5,991 nucleotides of DNA from positions 1-5,991 of the forward strand of contig JAANXC010000052.1 of the NCBI GenBank assembly GCA_018263495.1, given 5' to 3'. The translations under genes and the position numbers were made by a program. The notes under the pieces were generated by a model. It was given only the letters and a program-made list of their open reading frames with translations. It made no database searches and was not told the origin of the DNA. This document shows positions 1 through 5,809 of this stretch, piece by piece; the stretch's first letter is position 1, and every line of letters starts with the position of its first letter. This stretch comes from Nitrososphaerota archaeon. GTDB taxonomy: Archaea; Thermoproteota; Nitrososphaeria; Nitrososphaerales; Nitrosopumilaceae.

Positions 1-522
1 CTCATCCATGCCAACAAACTGCGGCCATCGAAAACAGAAGGTACAGTAAGCATGACATGTCTGGCTCTGGCTTGGGAAGAAGAGACAAGTTTCATCATAC
101 TTGTGCTGCATTCCATAAAGTTTTGTTCCATCCTTTAGCTGTGGAACATTGAGTTCCATCTGACCAGCTGGATGTGGATTTAATTGTAAGCGAATGTCGT
201 TTGCAACACGTGCAATTTCTTTTTTATCCGCCCCACTTCTCAAAGTGTTTGCCATCTTATCATAATGTTCAGGAATCAACATGCCTTTCTGAGGAAATGT
301 TAGAACATACATAGGATCGTTTGGAACGTTATCCCAGTCAATAAGCTGCTCAACGACATAGTTGTTCGTCTTAAAAGGAAGTACGTTGCCAACAACTTCC
401 ATTTGAAATTGTGTTTCCTCTGACATTTGTTGAATTTGTGGAATTGTACGAAAATTTATCAGAGTATAAGACTTGATTGAGGTGGTTTCGTCTACTGACC
501 AAAGTGCTTGCTGTTCTGTCAT
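1..522 (-). CDS. KamA-type (lysine 2,3-aminomutase-like) radical SAM protein, N-terminal part
   Basis: This is the first 174 codons of a gene that continues past the left edge. The ATG at 522-520 is fixed by an in-frame TAA two codons upstream. The hallmark is a radical SAM cluster motif CxxxCxxC at C156, C160 and C163 (CHAYCTFCFR), which binds the [4Fe-4S] cluster that cleaves S-adenosylmethionine. The region before it matches the lysine 2,3-aminomutase layout: NDPMYVLTFP around residues 68-77, NPHPAGQ around 115-121, and a tyrosine-containing stretch leading into a hydrophobic strand just before the cysteines. KamA enzymes shift the amino group of lysine from C2 to C3 using PLP, and EpmB relatives modify lysine for EF-P. 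The PLP lysine and substrate residues lie outside the window. The motif differs from typical KamA (CxxYCRxCxRR): the usual Arg after the second Cys is Thr161, and the Arg pair ends in Trp166. The family is confident; the reaction is not. Confidence 0.85.
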   Translation of the reverse strand, partial: MTEQQALWSVDETTSIKSYTLINFRTIPQIQQMSEETQFQMEVVGNVLPFKTNNYVVEQLIDWDNVPNDPMYVLTFPQKGMLIPEHYDKMANTLRSGADKKEIARVANDIRLQLNPHPAGQMELNVPQLKDGTKLYGMQHKYDETCLFFPSQSQTCHAYCTFCFRWPQFVGMDE

Positions 523-698
523 TACTTATTTTATCACATAACATTGTTAAAGCTTGGCAAAAAATGGCAAAATAGGCACGAATTTTTATTTTCTAGGCAT
601 GTGAATTTATAAAAAATTTTGATTGGTGCTTAAATAACTACTGACTGACTGGTATAATTCTGACATTCAGCCTAATTTTTCATTAGTGAACAGGGGAG
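523..698. promoter_or_regulatory. Divergent intergenic region between the radical SAM gene and the MscS channel
   Basis: This A+T-rich stretch of 176 bp lies between two divergent starts and should contain both promoters. Archaeal TATA-like elements are visible. TTTATAAAAAA at 606-616 is the strongest and reads as TATA-like on both strands. Others are TTAAATAA at 630-637 and TATAATT at 653-659 for the plus strand, and CTTTAAC (minus strand, 552-546), 27 bp from the radical SAM ATG, which would suit a leaderless transcript. The plus-strand gene has GGGGAG directly abutting its ATG (693-698), too close to act as a standard Shine-Dalgarno site. No tRNA, small ORF or long hairpin is apparent. Which TATA is used cannot be decided from sequence alone. 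Confidence 0.5.
555..572. repeat. Two direct copies of TGGCAAAA, 10 bp apart
   Basis: TGGCAAAA occurs exactly at 555-562 and again at 565-572, so the copies lie on the same face of the helix. On the minus strand they read TTTTGCCA twice and lie immediately upstream of the TATA-like CTTTAAC (552-546) of the radical SAM gene. That is a position where an archaeal activator, or a repressor acting near the BRE, could bind. The repeat is plain to see; a regulatory role is inference, and short A-rich repeats also arise by chance in such DNA. Confidence 0.35.
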
Positions 699-2417
699 AT
701 GGTAGAAGAGCTTAGTGAATTTTCCGCAGGAGAGTTTCAAGGTTTTACAGAGTTATTTCTAGCTGACCAAACTCTCCAAGTTTTGGTGGCCATACTCGGC
801 GGTGGTTTGTTATTCATTGCAATAATTTACCATCACTTTGGTAAGTTCCTGGGACGGACGGAGGGGAATTATACGAGCCCACACAAAATGAGGGTTGCCC
901 GTTCTGCACTGTTGGGTCTGATTCTGATTGGTTTGGTTACTGTTTGTAATGCATTCATACAAGTGGAAAATACTCCCAACATTGCAGATGCAAACCCTGA
1001 GGCAATTTTAAAATTCATAAAAATACTAAACACAATTAACATACTTGTTGTTGCATTCACGGTTGCCAAGCTGATGCCAATTATTCTGGATAAGATAGAA
1101 AAAACAAAACTCGAAGCGGAAGACTTTGAAAAATGGAAGGAGATGAAGGGCTTTGTAGATGATGAGGATGATTTGTTCTATAAAATATTCAAATGGATTC
1201 CACCAAGGACAGTTCCGGAGGATATGACGAAGGAAGAGTTTGAAAAAAATCTGCAAACAAAAGAAGGACTAGGCTTTTTGGAAAATTATCGAACAAGTAA
1301 GGGGGTTGCAATAGGAAGTTATGAAAAGCTGGTGAAGGATCCTTTTGAAGAATGGAAGAAGGCAGAGAGGAAAAAATATCGAAAATATCTCAATGACTGC
1401 GAAAGTGGAAATAATGCAACGGGTAGGAAGCTTACAGCTGGTGCAAAACCTCAAGAAATCTATACAATTGATTTATGGAGAGAAGAAAAAAGACTGAATG
1501 GATATGATCCGATAATTCCTGCCTCAAAACCTGCAGGGCATGCTGAATTACGGCAAGAGCTTGTTCCAAAGACGGCTAAGCAGATTCTTCCCGTTGGAAT
1601 TATTATTGCCTCGGTTATTGGCGTAGTTGGATGGTGGGGTGTTGATCTTTTTGTTTTGGCTACGGCAACTGGTGGTTTAGCCCTAGGAGTTGGATTAGCA
1701 CTAAAAGAAACATTGGAAAATTATTTTGCATATATTCTAATTAGAAAAGACAAAGTGTTTACTGAAGGAGATCGTATTCAGTTAGCAAGTGGTTATAATG
1801 GAATCGTGCATAGAATAACTCCTAGAGTTACTTACATAAGACATGCACTTAATGAGTCACTTGCAATTATTCCCACACGGCAGTTGGTTACTGCAGAGAT
1901 TGTTAATTTTACAAAGGAAATAGAGTTTGTGCCTGCTATAGTTGATGTTGGGGTATCCTATCTTAACGATCCAAAACAAGTCGCATCCATCTTGGTTAAA
2001 ATTGGGAAACGTGCACTAATTGAAGTAAAAGATTCAAAGGGAAGTCATGTTGCAGTGCAGAAGCGTTGTCCATATCTTGATCAAAACAAACCAAGCTGTG
2101 GTTGTGATAAGAATATTCATATGGACATAGAACAGCCGACTGTCCGGTTTAACAAGTTCAATGACTCTTCTCTTGATTTTTCAGTTTGGGTCTATGTTAG
2201 ATCATACGGAGCGCAATTCAAAATGAAAAGCACAATGCGGCTAATAATGTATGAAGAATTTAAAAAATATGATATCAGGATTCCATGGCCAATTAGAACC
2301 GTTTACCAAGGAGATGAAAAGCGGGAAGAAAATGAAATTGCTGAACGTGAAAGTAACAGGAAACAAGTTGTTGATGAGTTTGGAATCGGTGACTTGTCTC
2401 GTGGCGAAGGCGATTAG
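699..2417 (+). CDS. MscS-family mechanosensitive ion channel with large soluble insert and Cys cluster
   Basis: This is a membrane channel of the MscS family, which opens under membrane tension to release solutes during osmotic downshock. The 572 residues are longer than E. coli MscS (about 286). Predicted membrane helices lie near residues 26-47, 66-87 and 105-130. A charged soluble stretch follows (about 131-293), then a helix near 296-314 and the pore helix 315-348. The pore segment GGLALGVGLALKETLEN (325-341) and the following TEGDRI (355-360), GIVHRITPR (368-376) and IIPTRQL (390-396) are hallmark MscS signatures. The cytoplasmic domain ends with the typical PTVRF...DSSLDFSVWVYV (480-500) and IRIPWPIRTV (526-535). 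Odd points are Cys457, Cys467, Cys469 and His474 clustered just before that strand, and Lys336-Glu337 where E. coli MscS has Gln112-Gly113 by my remembered alignment. The start is limited by an in-frame TGA at 687-689, leaving ATG 699 as the natural choice. It appears to be transcribed on its own, or to read into prs. Confidence 0.92.
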   Translation: MVEELSEFSAGEFQGFTELFLADQTLQVLVAILGGGLLFIAIIYHHFGKFLGRTEGNYTSPHKMRVARSALLGLILIGLVTVCNAFIQVENTPNIADANPEAILKFIKILNTINILVVAFTVAKLMPIILDKIEKTKLEAEDFEKWKEMKGFVDDEDDLFYKIFKWIPPRTVPEDMTKEEFEKNLQTKEGLGFLENYRTSKGVAIGSYEKLVKDPFEEWKKAERKKYRKYLNDCESGNNATGRKLTAGAKPQEIYTIDLWREEKRLNGYDPIIPASKPAGHAELRQELVPKTAKQILPVGIIIASVIGVVGWWGVDLFVLATATGGLALGVGLALKETLENYFAYILIRKDKVFTEGDRIQLASGYNGIVHRITPRVTYIRHALNESLAIIPTRQLVTAEIVNFTKEIEFVPAIVDVGVSYLNDPKQVASILVKIGKRALIEVKDSKGSHVAVQKRCPYLDQNKPSCGCDKNIHMDIEQPTVRFNKFNDSSLDFSVWVYVRSYGAQFKMKSTMRLIMYEEFKKYDIRIPWPIRTVYQGDEKREENEIAERESNRKQVVDEFGIGDLSRGEGD

Positions 2418-2457
2418 CGCTTTCTGAAGACTTAAGAATCTGTTTCATTTCGTTGAA
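2418..2457 (+). promoter_or_regulatory. Likely promoter of prs-rnz, TATA-like CTTAAGAA at 2431-2438
   Basis: The 40-bp gap between the channel stop and the prs ATG contains CTTAAGAA at 2431-2438, centred about 24 bp before the start codon. That spacing would suit a leaderless archaeal transcript starting at or near the ATG. No Shine-Dalgarno sequence precedes the ATG, which also favours a leaderless message. The TATA match is weak, and readthrough from the channel gene is an equally simple alternative. Confidence 0.3.
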
Positions 2458-2460
2458 ATG
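2446..2460 (+). promoter_or_regulatory. Perfect 6-bp inverted repeat enclosing the prs start codon
   Basis: CATTTC (2446-2451), a 3-base loop GTT, and GAAATG (2455-2460) form a perfect inverted repeat whose right arm ends with the prs ATG (2458-2460). In a transcript reading through from the upstream channel gene, the start codon would be paired in a small hairpin. In a leaderless transcript starting at the ATG the hairpin could not form. The stem is short and A/U-rich, so it may be fortuitous. Confidence 0.3.
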
Positions 2461-3336
2461 TTGGTCAAGTTTGCTGTTATTGCGGGAAGCGCATCTAAAG
2501 ACCTAGGAAAACGGATTGCAAGGAGAATAAAGGCTCCATATGTAGAAGCAAAAACAAGGGTTTTCCCAGATGGTGAAAGCAAGATTACATTCGGGCGCAT
2601 ACCAAAAAATAGTGTTGTACTAGTAGTGCAGTCCACATATCCGCCTGTTGACACAAACCTATTGCAAGCATTATCGATTATTTCTCAGGCTAGAAATGTA
2701 TCCTCAAAGATCTATGCAGTAATACCATACATGGGCTATGCCAGACAGGATAGACAATTTCTGAGTGGAGAAGTAGTTACCATGTCAATAGTTGCAAAGA
2801 TGCTCCAGGCAGCGGGTGCAAAAAAAATTATTGCCGTTGATATACACAGCAAAACAGCACTAAATCACTTTAAAATTCCCAAGGAAAATGTCTCTGCCAT
2901 TCCGGAGCTTGCCAAATATTTCAAAAAGATAAAATTAAAAAATGCGTTGATTGTCTCGCCCGACATGGGTGGAGCTCTAAGAGCAAAAAAATTCGCCAGT
3001 TTGTTAAACGCTGATTCTATTACATTAAAAAAATCTAGGAATAGAAATACTGGAAAAGTACGGATCCAATCTTCCAAAGTAGACGTTCGTGGAAGGGACT
3101 TGATTTTGGTTGATGATATAATAAGTACTGGTGGTAGTGTGATCAAGGCTACTCAGTTTCTCAAGAGGCAAAAATGTAAACGAGTTTTTGTTGCATGTAC
3201 ACATGGACTGTTTATAGGAGATGCAGAAAGGAAAATCAAAAAAGCTGGTGCATCTCAAATCATAAGCACAAACACCATACCTAGAAGCACTTCAAAAGTT
3301 GACGTGTCTGGGGTAATAGCAGAATCAATTCGATAA
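2458..3336 (+). CDS. prs: Ribose-phosphate pyrophosphokinase (PRPP synthase), archaeal type
   Basis: The enzyme transfers pyrophosphate from ATP to ribose 5-phosphate, giving PRPP, the precursor of purines, pyrimidines, histidine, tryptophan and NAD in the cytosol. The sequence shows the usual two phosphoribosyltransferase-like halves. Visible motifs are FPDGESKI (36-43), the ATP-site segment YMGYARQDRQF (91-101), the metal-binding VDIHS (127-131, with Ile where bacterial enzymes usually have Leu), SPDMGGALRA (167-176), a basic catalytic flexible loop KKSRNRNTGK (191-200), and the PRPP loop VDDIISTGGS (218-227). At 292 residues it has the short archaeal length rather than the roughly 315 of bacterial enzymes. 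The ATG at 2458 puts the first strand (KFAVIAG) right at the N-terminus, as expected, so no upstream start is needed. It is followed after one base by rnz and is almost certainly co-transcribed with it. All key motifs are present, so the protein should be active. Confidence 0.96.
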   Translation: MLVKFAVIAGSASKDLGKRIARRIKAPYVEAKTRVFPDGESKITFGRIPKNSVVLVVQSTYPPVDTNLLQALSIISQARNVSSKIYAVIPYMGYARQDRQFLSGEVVTMSIVAKMLQAAGAKKIIAVDIHSKTALNHFKIPKENVSAIPELAKYFKKIKLKNALIVSPDMGGALRAKKFASLLNADSITLKKSRNRNTGKVRIQSSKVDVRGRDLILVDDIISTGGSVIKATQFLKRQKCKRVFVACTHGLFIGDAERKIKKAGASQIISTNTIPRSTSKVDVSGVIAESIR

Positions 3337-3337
3337 A

Positions 3338-4240
3338 ATGATGGAACTTACTTTTTTAGGAACCGGTGGTGCGCAGCCTACACTTGAACGTTCCACTACA
3401 TGCATTTGTTTAGTAAAAGATGGAGAAATCTTGATGTTTGATGCAGGAGAGGGTGCACAAATTTCTTACCTAAAATCAAACCTGGGATGGAACAAAAAAA
3501 TGAAAATTTTTGTTACACATTTACACGGAGACCACTGTATTGGCATTTTAGGATTCTTACAAACAATGACTCTGCAAAATAGAACAGAGCCCATTGAGAT
3601 TTATGGTCCAAAAGGCATTGAAGAGCTTATTGCTGCAAATACAAAAATTATGAATTTTGGGTTATCGTTTCCTGTTCTAATAACACCAGTAAATGAGGGA
3701 ATGGTTGTTGACGAAGAAAAATATCAAGTTCATGCCTGCGAGGCGGAACATTCTGTGCCAACGTTTTCTTTTCTTTTTGAGGAAAAAGAAAAGCCTGGAA
3801 CATTTTATCCTGACAAAGCTAATTCGCTTGGCATTCCAAAGGGAGAGTTATGGCACAAGTTACAGCAGGGAGAAGAAGTTGTGATTAAAAACAAATCAAT
3901 AAAACCTTCCGAAGTTATGGGACCAAAAGTTCCTGGAAAAAAGATTGGTATATCTGGTGATACAAGACCAACAAAAAAACTAGAAGAGTTTTTTAAAAAT
4001 TGTGACTATCTGGTTTTTGATTCTACTTTTTCAGATGAGCTGAAAGAAAAAGCAGTAGAATCTTGTCACTCTACTGCAAAGGAAGCTGCTACTTTTGCAA
4101 AAAATGCAAATGTTTCAAATTTGATTCTGACACATTTTTCTGCTAGGTATAAAAACGAAAATGTTTTGTTGGAGGAAGCAAAGGCTGTTCATAATTCTGT
4201 AATAGCTGCTAAGGATCAATTAAAAATCAATATTGTGTGA
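3338..4240 (+). CDS. rnz: Ribonuclease Z (tRNase Z, short form)
   Basis: This endonuclease cuts the 3' trailer from tRNA precursors after the discriminator base, preparing them for CCA addition. It is a metallo-beta-lactamase-fold enzyme with two zinc ions, normally a homodimer. Visible signatures are FLGTGGAQPT (6-15), the zinc motif THLHGDH (60-66, with H61, H63, D65 and H66), AEHSVPTF (136-143, ligand H138), the bridging aspartate in SGDTRP (206-211, D208), and LTHFSARY (264-271, H266). Residues 150-185, including FYPDKANSLGIPKG, match the flexible arm (exosite) that clamps the tRNA elbow. The 300-residue length is usual for the short form. Two consecutive ATGs (3338 and 3341) are possible starts, and the product differs by one Met only. 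A single base separates it from the prs stop, so the two form an operon. Its 3' end faces the UPF0201 gene 6 bp away. Confidence 0.96.
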   Translation: MMELTFLGTGGAQPTLERSTTCICLVKDGEILMFDAGEGAQISYLKSNLGWNKKMKIFVTHLHGDHCIGILGFLQTMTLQNRTEPIEIYGPKGIEELIAANTKIMNFGLSFPVLITPVNEGMVVDEEKYQVHACEAEHSVPTFSFLFEEKEKPGTFYPDKANSLGIPKGELWHKLQQGEEVVIKNKSIKPSEVMGPKVPGKKIGISGDTRPTKKLEEFFKNCDYLVFDSTFSDELKEKAVESCHSTAKEAATFAKNANVSNLILTHFSARYKNENVLLEEAKAVHNSVIAAKDQLKINIV

Positions 4241-4246
4241 TTGAAA

Positions 4247-4648
4247 TTATTCAGCATCAGATACAAGCCATTCTATCACATCTTCAATATTTGTAGAATG
4301 TAATACTACCTTTATTGGACCCAAAGGTGATTCGTCTGCTTCGTCACAAAGAACTATAACATTTGCAAAGGCAGCTTGTTTGTTAAGATAAAACCAGGTA
4401 GAGTCTTCTGTCATGTTACGCATTAGATGCCTACGATATGCACTTTTGGTCTTTCTTGTTCTCATAGTTTCATAGATTTTCGTTAAGGATTCATAGTTGT
4501 TTGAATTTGCAACTAAAGAATCACCAGTTGCCTTTTCATCTATATCAGTTAGAACATTTGATAGAGATGCTCGAACTTTGTTAATATCTTCTGATGCGTT
4601 TATGGTGCAATAAGCGGATACTTTACAATCTACATCTAAGGATCTCAA
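4247..4648 (-). CDS. UPF0201 family protein (archaeal RNA-binding-fold protein, function unknown)
   Basis: This 133-residue protein carries the conserved archaeal UPF0201 (DUF54-related) signature FYLNKQAAF (86-94) followed by DESPLGPI (105-112). The N-terminal half is a predicted alpha/beta region (DCKVSAYCTINASEDINKV). The family is known only as a small archaeal protein related to a putative RNA-binding domain with a ribosomal L5-like fold; no reaction is established. The start is TTG (4648-4646), which overlaps the TGA of the upstream kinase-like gene in the sequence TTGA. An in-frame TGA lies two codons upstream, and the first in-frame ATG is residue 61, inside conserved sequence, so TTG is the only sensible start. 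From memory, the two families occur as one fused polypeptide in Archaeoglobus, which fits this tight coupling and suggests a shared complex. Confidence 0.85.
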   Translation of the reverse strand: MRSLDVDCKVSAYCTINASEDINKVRASLSNVLTDIDEKATGDSLVANSNNYESLTKIYETMRTRKTKSAYRRHLMRNMTEDSTWFYLNKQAAFANVIVLCDEADESPLGPIKVVLHSTNIEDVIEWLVSDAE

Positions 4649-5196
4649 GTGTCAATCCATTTTTCAATTACTTTGTATGCTCGTTCAGTAAGTTCGTCTA
4701 ATGTAATGTCACTATTAACAATGGTTTCATCCGCTATTGCTATGGATTCACCAATTCCGACACCGAGCTCCCTGTTATCACGCTCTTCAAATTTTTCCCT
4801 TGTTGTAGGATCGTCTGAACGTCCACGGGAGCTCAAAAACTTGTAGCGAGTATCAGCTGCCGCATCTATAGATAATAGTTTTACGGAACCAGCATTCTTT
4901 AAAACTTCAATCTCTGCGGTTGATCTTACACCATCAATAATAATTACTTTAGATTGAGAATTTTTTATTGGTTCAGTAAGTAGATCGGCAATAGCACCAG
5001 GTCCATTTTTCTCACGTAATTCTAACATCAGCTTGCCTAAGTTGTCCCCAGTTGGTTCTATAGTGCGTCTTTTTGCCTCAGCACGAACACCATCGCCTAA
5101 ATTCAAAGCCTCAAGACCTCTAGCCTTCAATGCAGATACGATGGTTGATTTACCAGAACCCGGCATGCCAGTGAGACAAACTATCAGCTTTGCCAA
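4645..5196 (-). CDS. UPF0200 family P-loop kinase-like protein (dephospho-CoA kinase-like fold)
   Basis: This 183-residue P-loop protein of the nucleoside-monophosphate-kinase fold has a Walker A GMPGSGKS at 10-17 near its N-terminus, a second-strand motif IIIDGVRS (85-92), and a lid-like arginine segment SSRGRSDDP (122-130). It also has the archaeal UPF0200 signature RDNRELGVGIGE (139-150) followed by ADETIVNSD (155-163). It is often labelled dephospho-CoA kinase by similarity, but to my knowledge the archaeal dephospho-CoA kinase was assigned to a different family (DUF359, GTP-dependent), so its true substrate is open. The start is TTG (5196-5194), giving MAKLIVCLTG, with the P-loop at the usual distance from the N-terminus; no ATG is available nearby upstream. 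It is the first gene of a two-gene unit and overlaps UPF0201 by 4 bp. Confidence 0.87.
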   Translation of the reverse strand: MAKLIVCLTGMPGSGKSTIVSALKARGLEALNLGDGVRAEAKRRTIEPTGDNLGKLMLELREKNGPGAIADLLTEPIKNSQSKVIIIDGVRSTAEIEVLKNAGSVKLLSIDAAADTRYKFLSSRGRSDDPTTREKFEERDNRELGVGIGESIAIADETIVNSDITLDELTERAYKVIEKWIDT

Positions 5197-5269
5197 GATG
5201 AAATTGTTTACTAATTCTAGTCTATGAAGCTACCGGAATTCATTAAAAACACATTATCAAAAAAATATA
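5197..5269. promoter_or_regulatory. Divergent promoter region between UPF0200 and thpR
   Basis: This gap of 73 bp lies between two divergent starts. For thpR, ATTAAAAA at 5242-5249 is TATA-like and centred about 24 bp before the ATG at 5270, consistent with a leaderless transcript; no Shine-Dalgarno sequence precedes that ATG. No convincing TATA element at the right distance was found for the minus-strand TTG start of UPF0200. The region is too short for further regulatory parts to be called. Confidence 0.35.
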
Positions 5270-5809
5270 ATGCGAACGTTTGTTGCAATTGAAGTAAATA
5301 ACAAAGATGTTTTAAACTCCATTCATAAAATTCAGACTGAATTAAACATCAAAGCTAAACCGGTAGAACTCCACAACATGCATTTTACTGTACAGTTTTT
5401 AGGAGAAGTTTCGGAGGAGATGATAGGAAAAATTTCTGATGCATTAAACAGTATAGAATTTTCTGCATTTTCGATAAGTTTTGCGAGCATTGGGGTTTTT
5501 CCCAAACCAAATTCTCCACGGGTAATTTGGATTGGAGTCAATGATGGCGTCAATGAACTTGAAAAACTGGCAGAGGTGATACGCTCGCAGCTCTCACAGC
5601 TTGGTTTTAGTCCAGATAAAAAATTCAAACCGCATGTGACCATATTCAGAGTAAAAAACAAGATTGAAGGTATATCAGATAAATTAGAAAAATTTTCGGC
5701 ATATTATTTTGGGAAGCAAACAGTCTCAGAAATTAAATTAAAGAAAAGCGAACTTACGCCTAATGGTCCAATTTATACAGATCTGTTGGTTGTGAAAGGA
5801 AAGCAATGA
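5270..5809 (+). CDS. thpR: RNA 2',3'-cyclic phosphodiesterase (ThpR/LigT, 2H family)
   Basis: This soluble 2H phosphoesterase of 179 residues, the usual length for the family, opens RNA 2',3'-cyclic phosphate ends to 2'-phosphate. Some relatives also join RNA ends through 2'-5' bonds. The two catalytic histidine motifs are clear: HFTVQFLG at 38-45 (H38, T40) and PHVTIFRVK at 121-129 (H122, T124), each at its expected place in the duplicated fold. The N-terminus MRTFVAIEV is typical of ThpR and supports the ATG at 5270. The first motif has Val where the family often has Leu (HxTLxFLG), a conservative change. The stop codon overlaps the start of the CCA-adding enzyme gene (ATGA, 5806-5809), so the two are translationally coupled, which fits a role in tRNA or other RNA 3'-end metabolism. 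The in vivo substrate of archaeal ThpR is not settled. Confidence 0.94.
   Translation: MRTFVAIEVNNKDVLNSIHKIQTELNIKAKPVELHNMHFTVQFLGEVSEEMIGKISDALNSIEFSAFSISFASIGVFPKPNSPRVIWIGVNDGVNELEKLAEVIRSQLSQLGFSPDKKFKPHVTIFRVKNKIEGISDKLEKFSAYYFGKQTVSEIKLKKSELTPNGPIYTDLLVVKGKQ

Noticed and set aside
639..651. Tandem CTGA repeats in the divergent intergenic region
   Set aside because: About two and a half copies of a 4-base unit is within chance and has no symmetry or clear regulatory position.
523..698. Possible RNA gene or riboswitch in the largest intergenic gap
   Set aside because: No tRNA cloverleaf, no long stem and no recognisable riboswitch core were found. The content is best explained as two divergent promoters.
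869..1454. Three minus-strand open frames of 61-76 codons inside the channel gene
   Set aside because: They are antisense to a well-supported membrane protein, and their Phe/Leu/Cys-rich composition follows from the coding strand. There is no independent support.
2865..3258. Minus-strand open frames of 93 and 77 codons
   Set aside because: Both are antisense to prs, overlap each other, and have low-complexity Phe/Ser-rich translations typical of shadows of A-rich coding DNA.
5224..5292. Small plus-strand open frame of 22 codons beginning MKLPEFIKNT
   Set aside because: It overlaps the start of thpR in another frame, lies across the putative thpR promoter, has no start signal and matches no family I know. 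It is most simply a chance frame in A-rich DNA.
5332..5661. Minus-strand open frame of 109 codons
   Set aside because: It lies entirely antisense to thpR, whose protein carries both catalytic histidine motifs. The antisense translation shows no recognisable motif.
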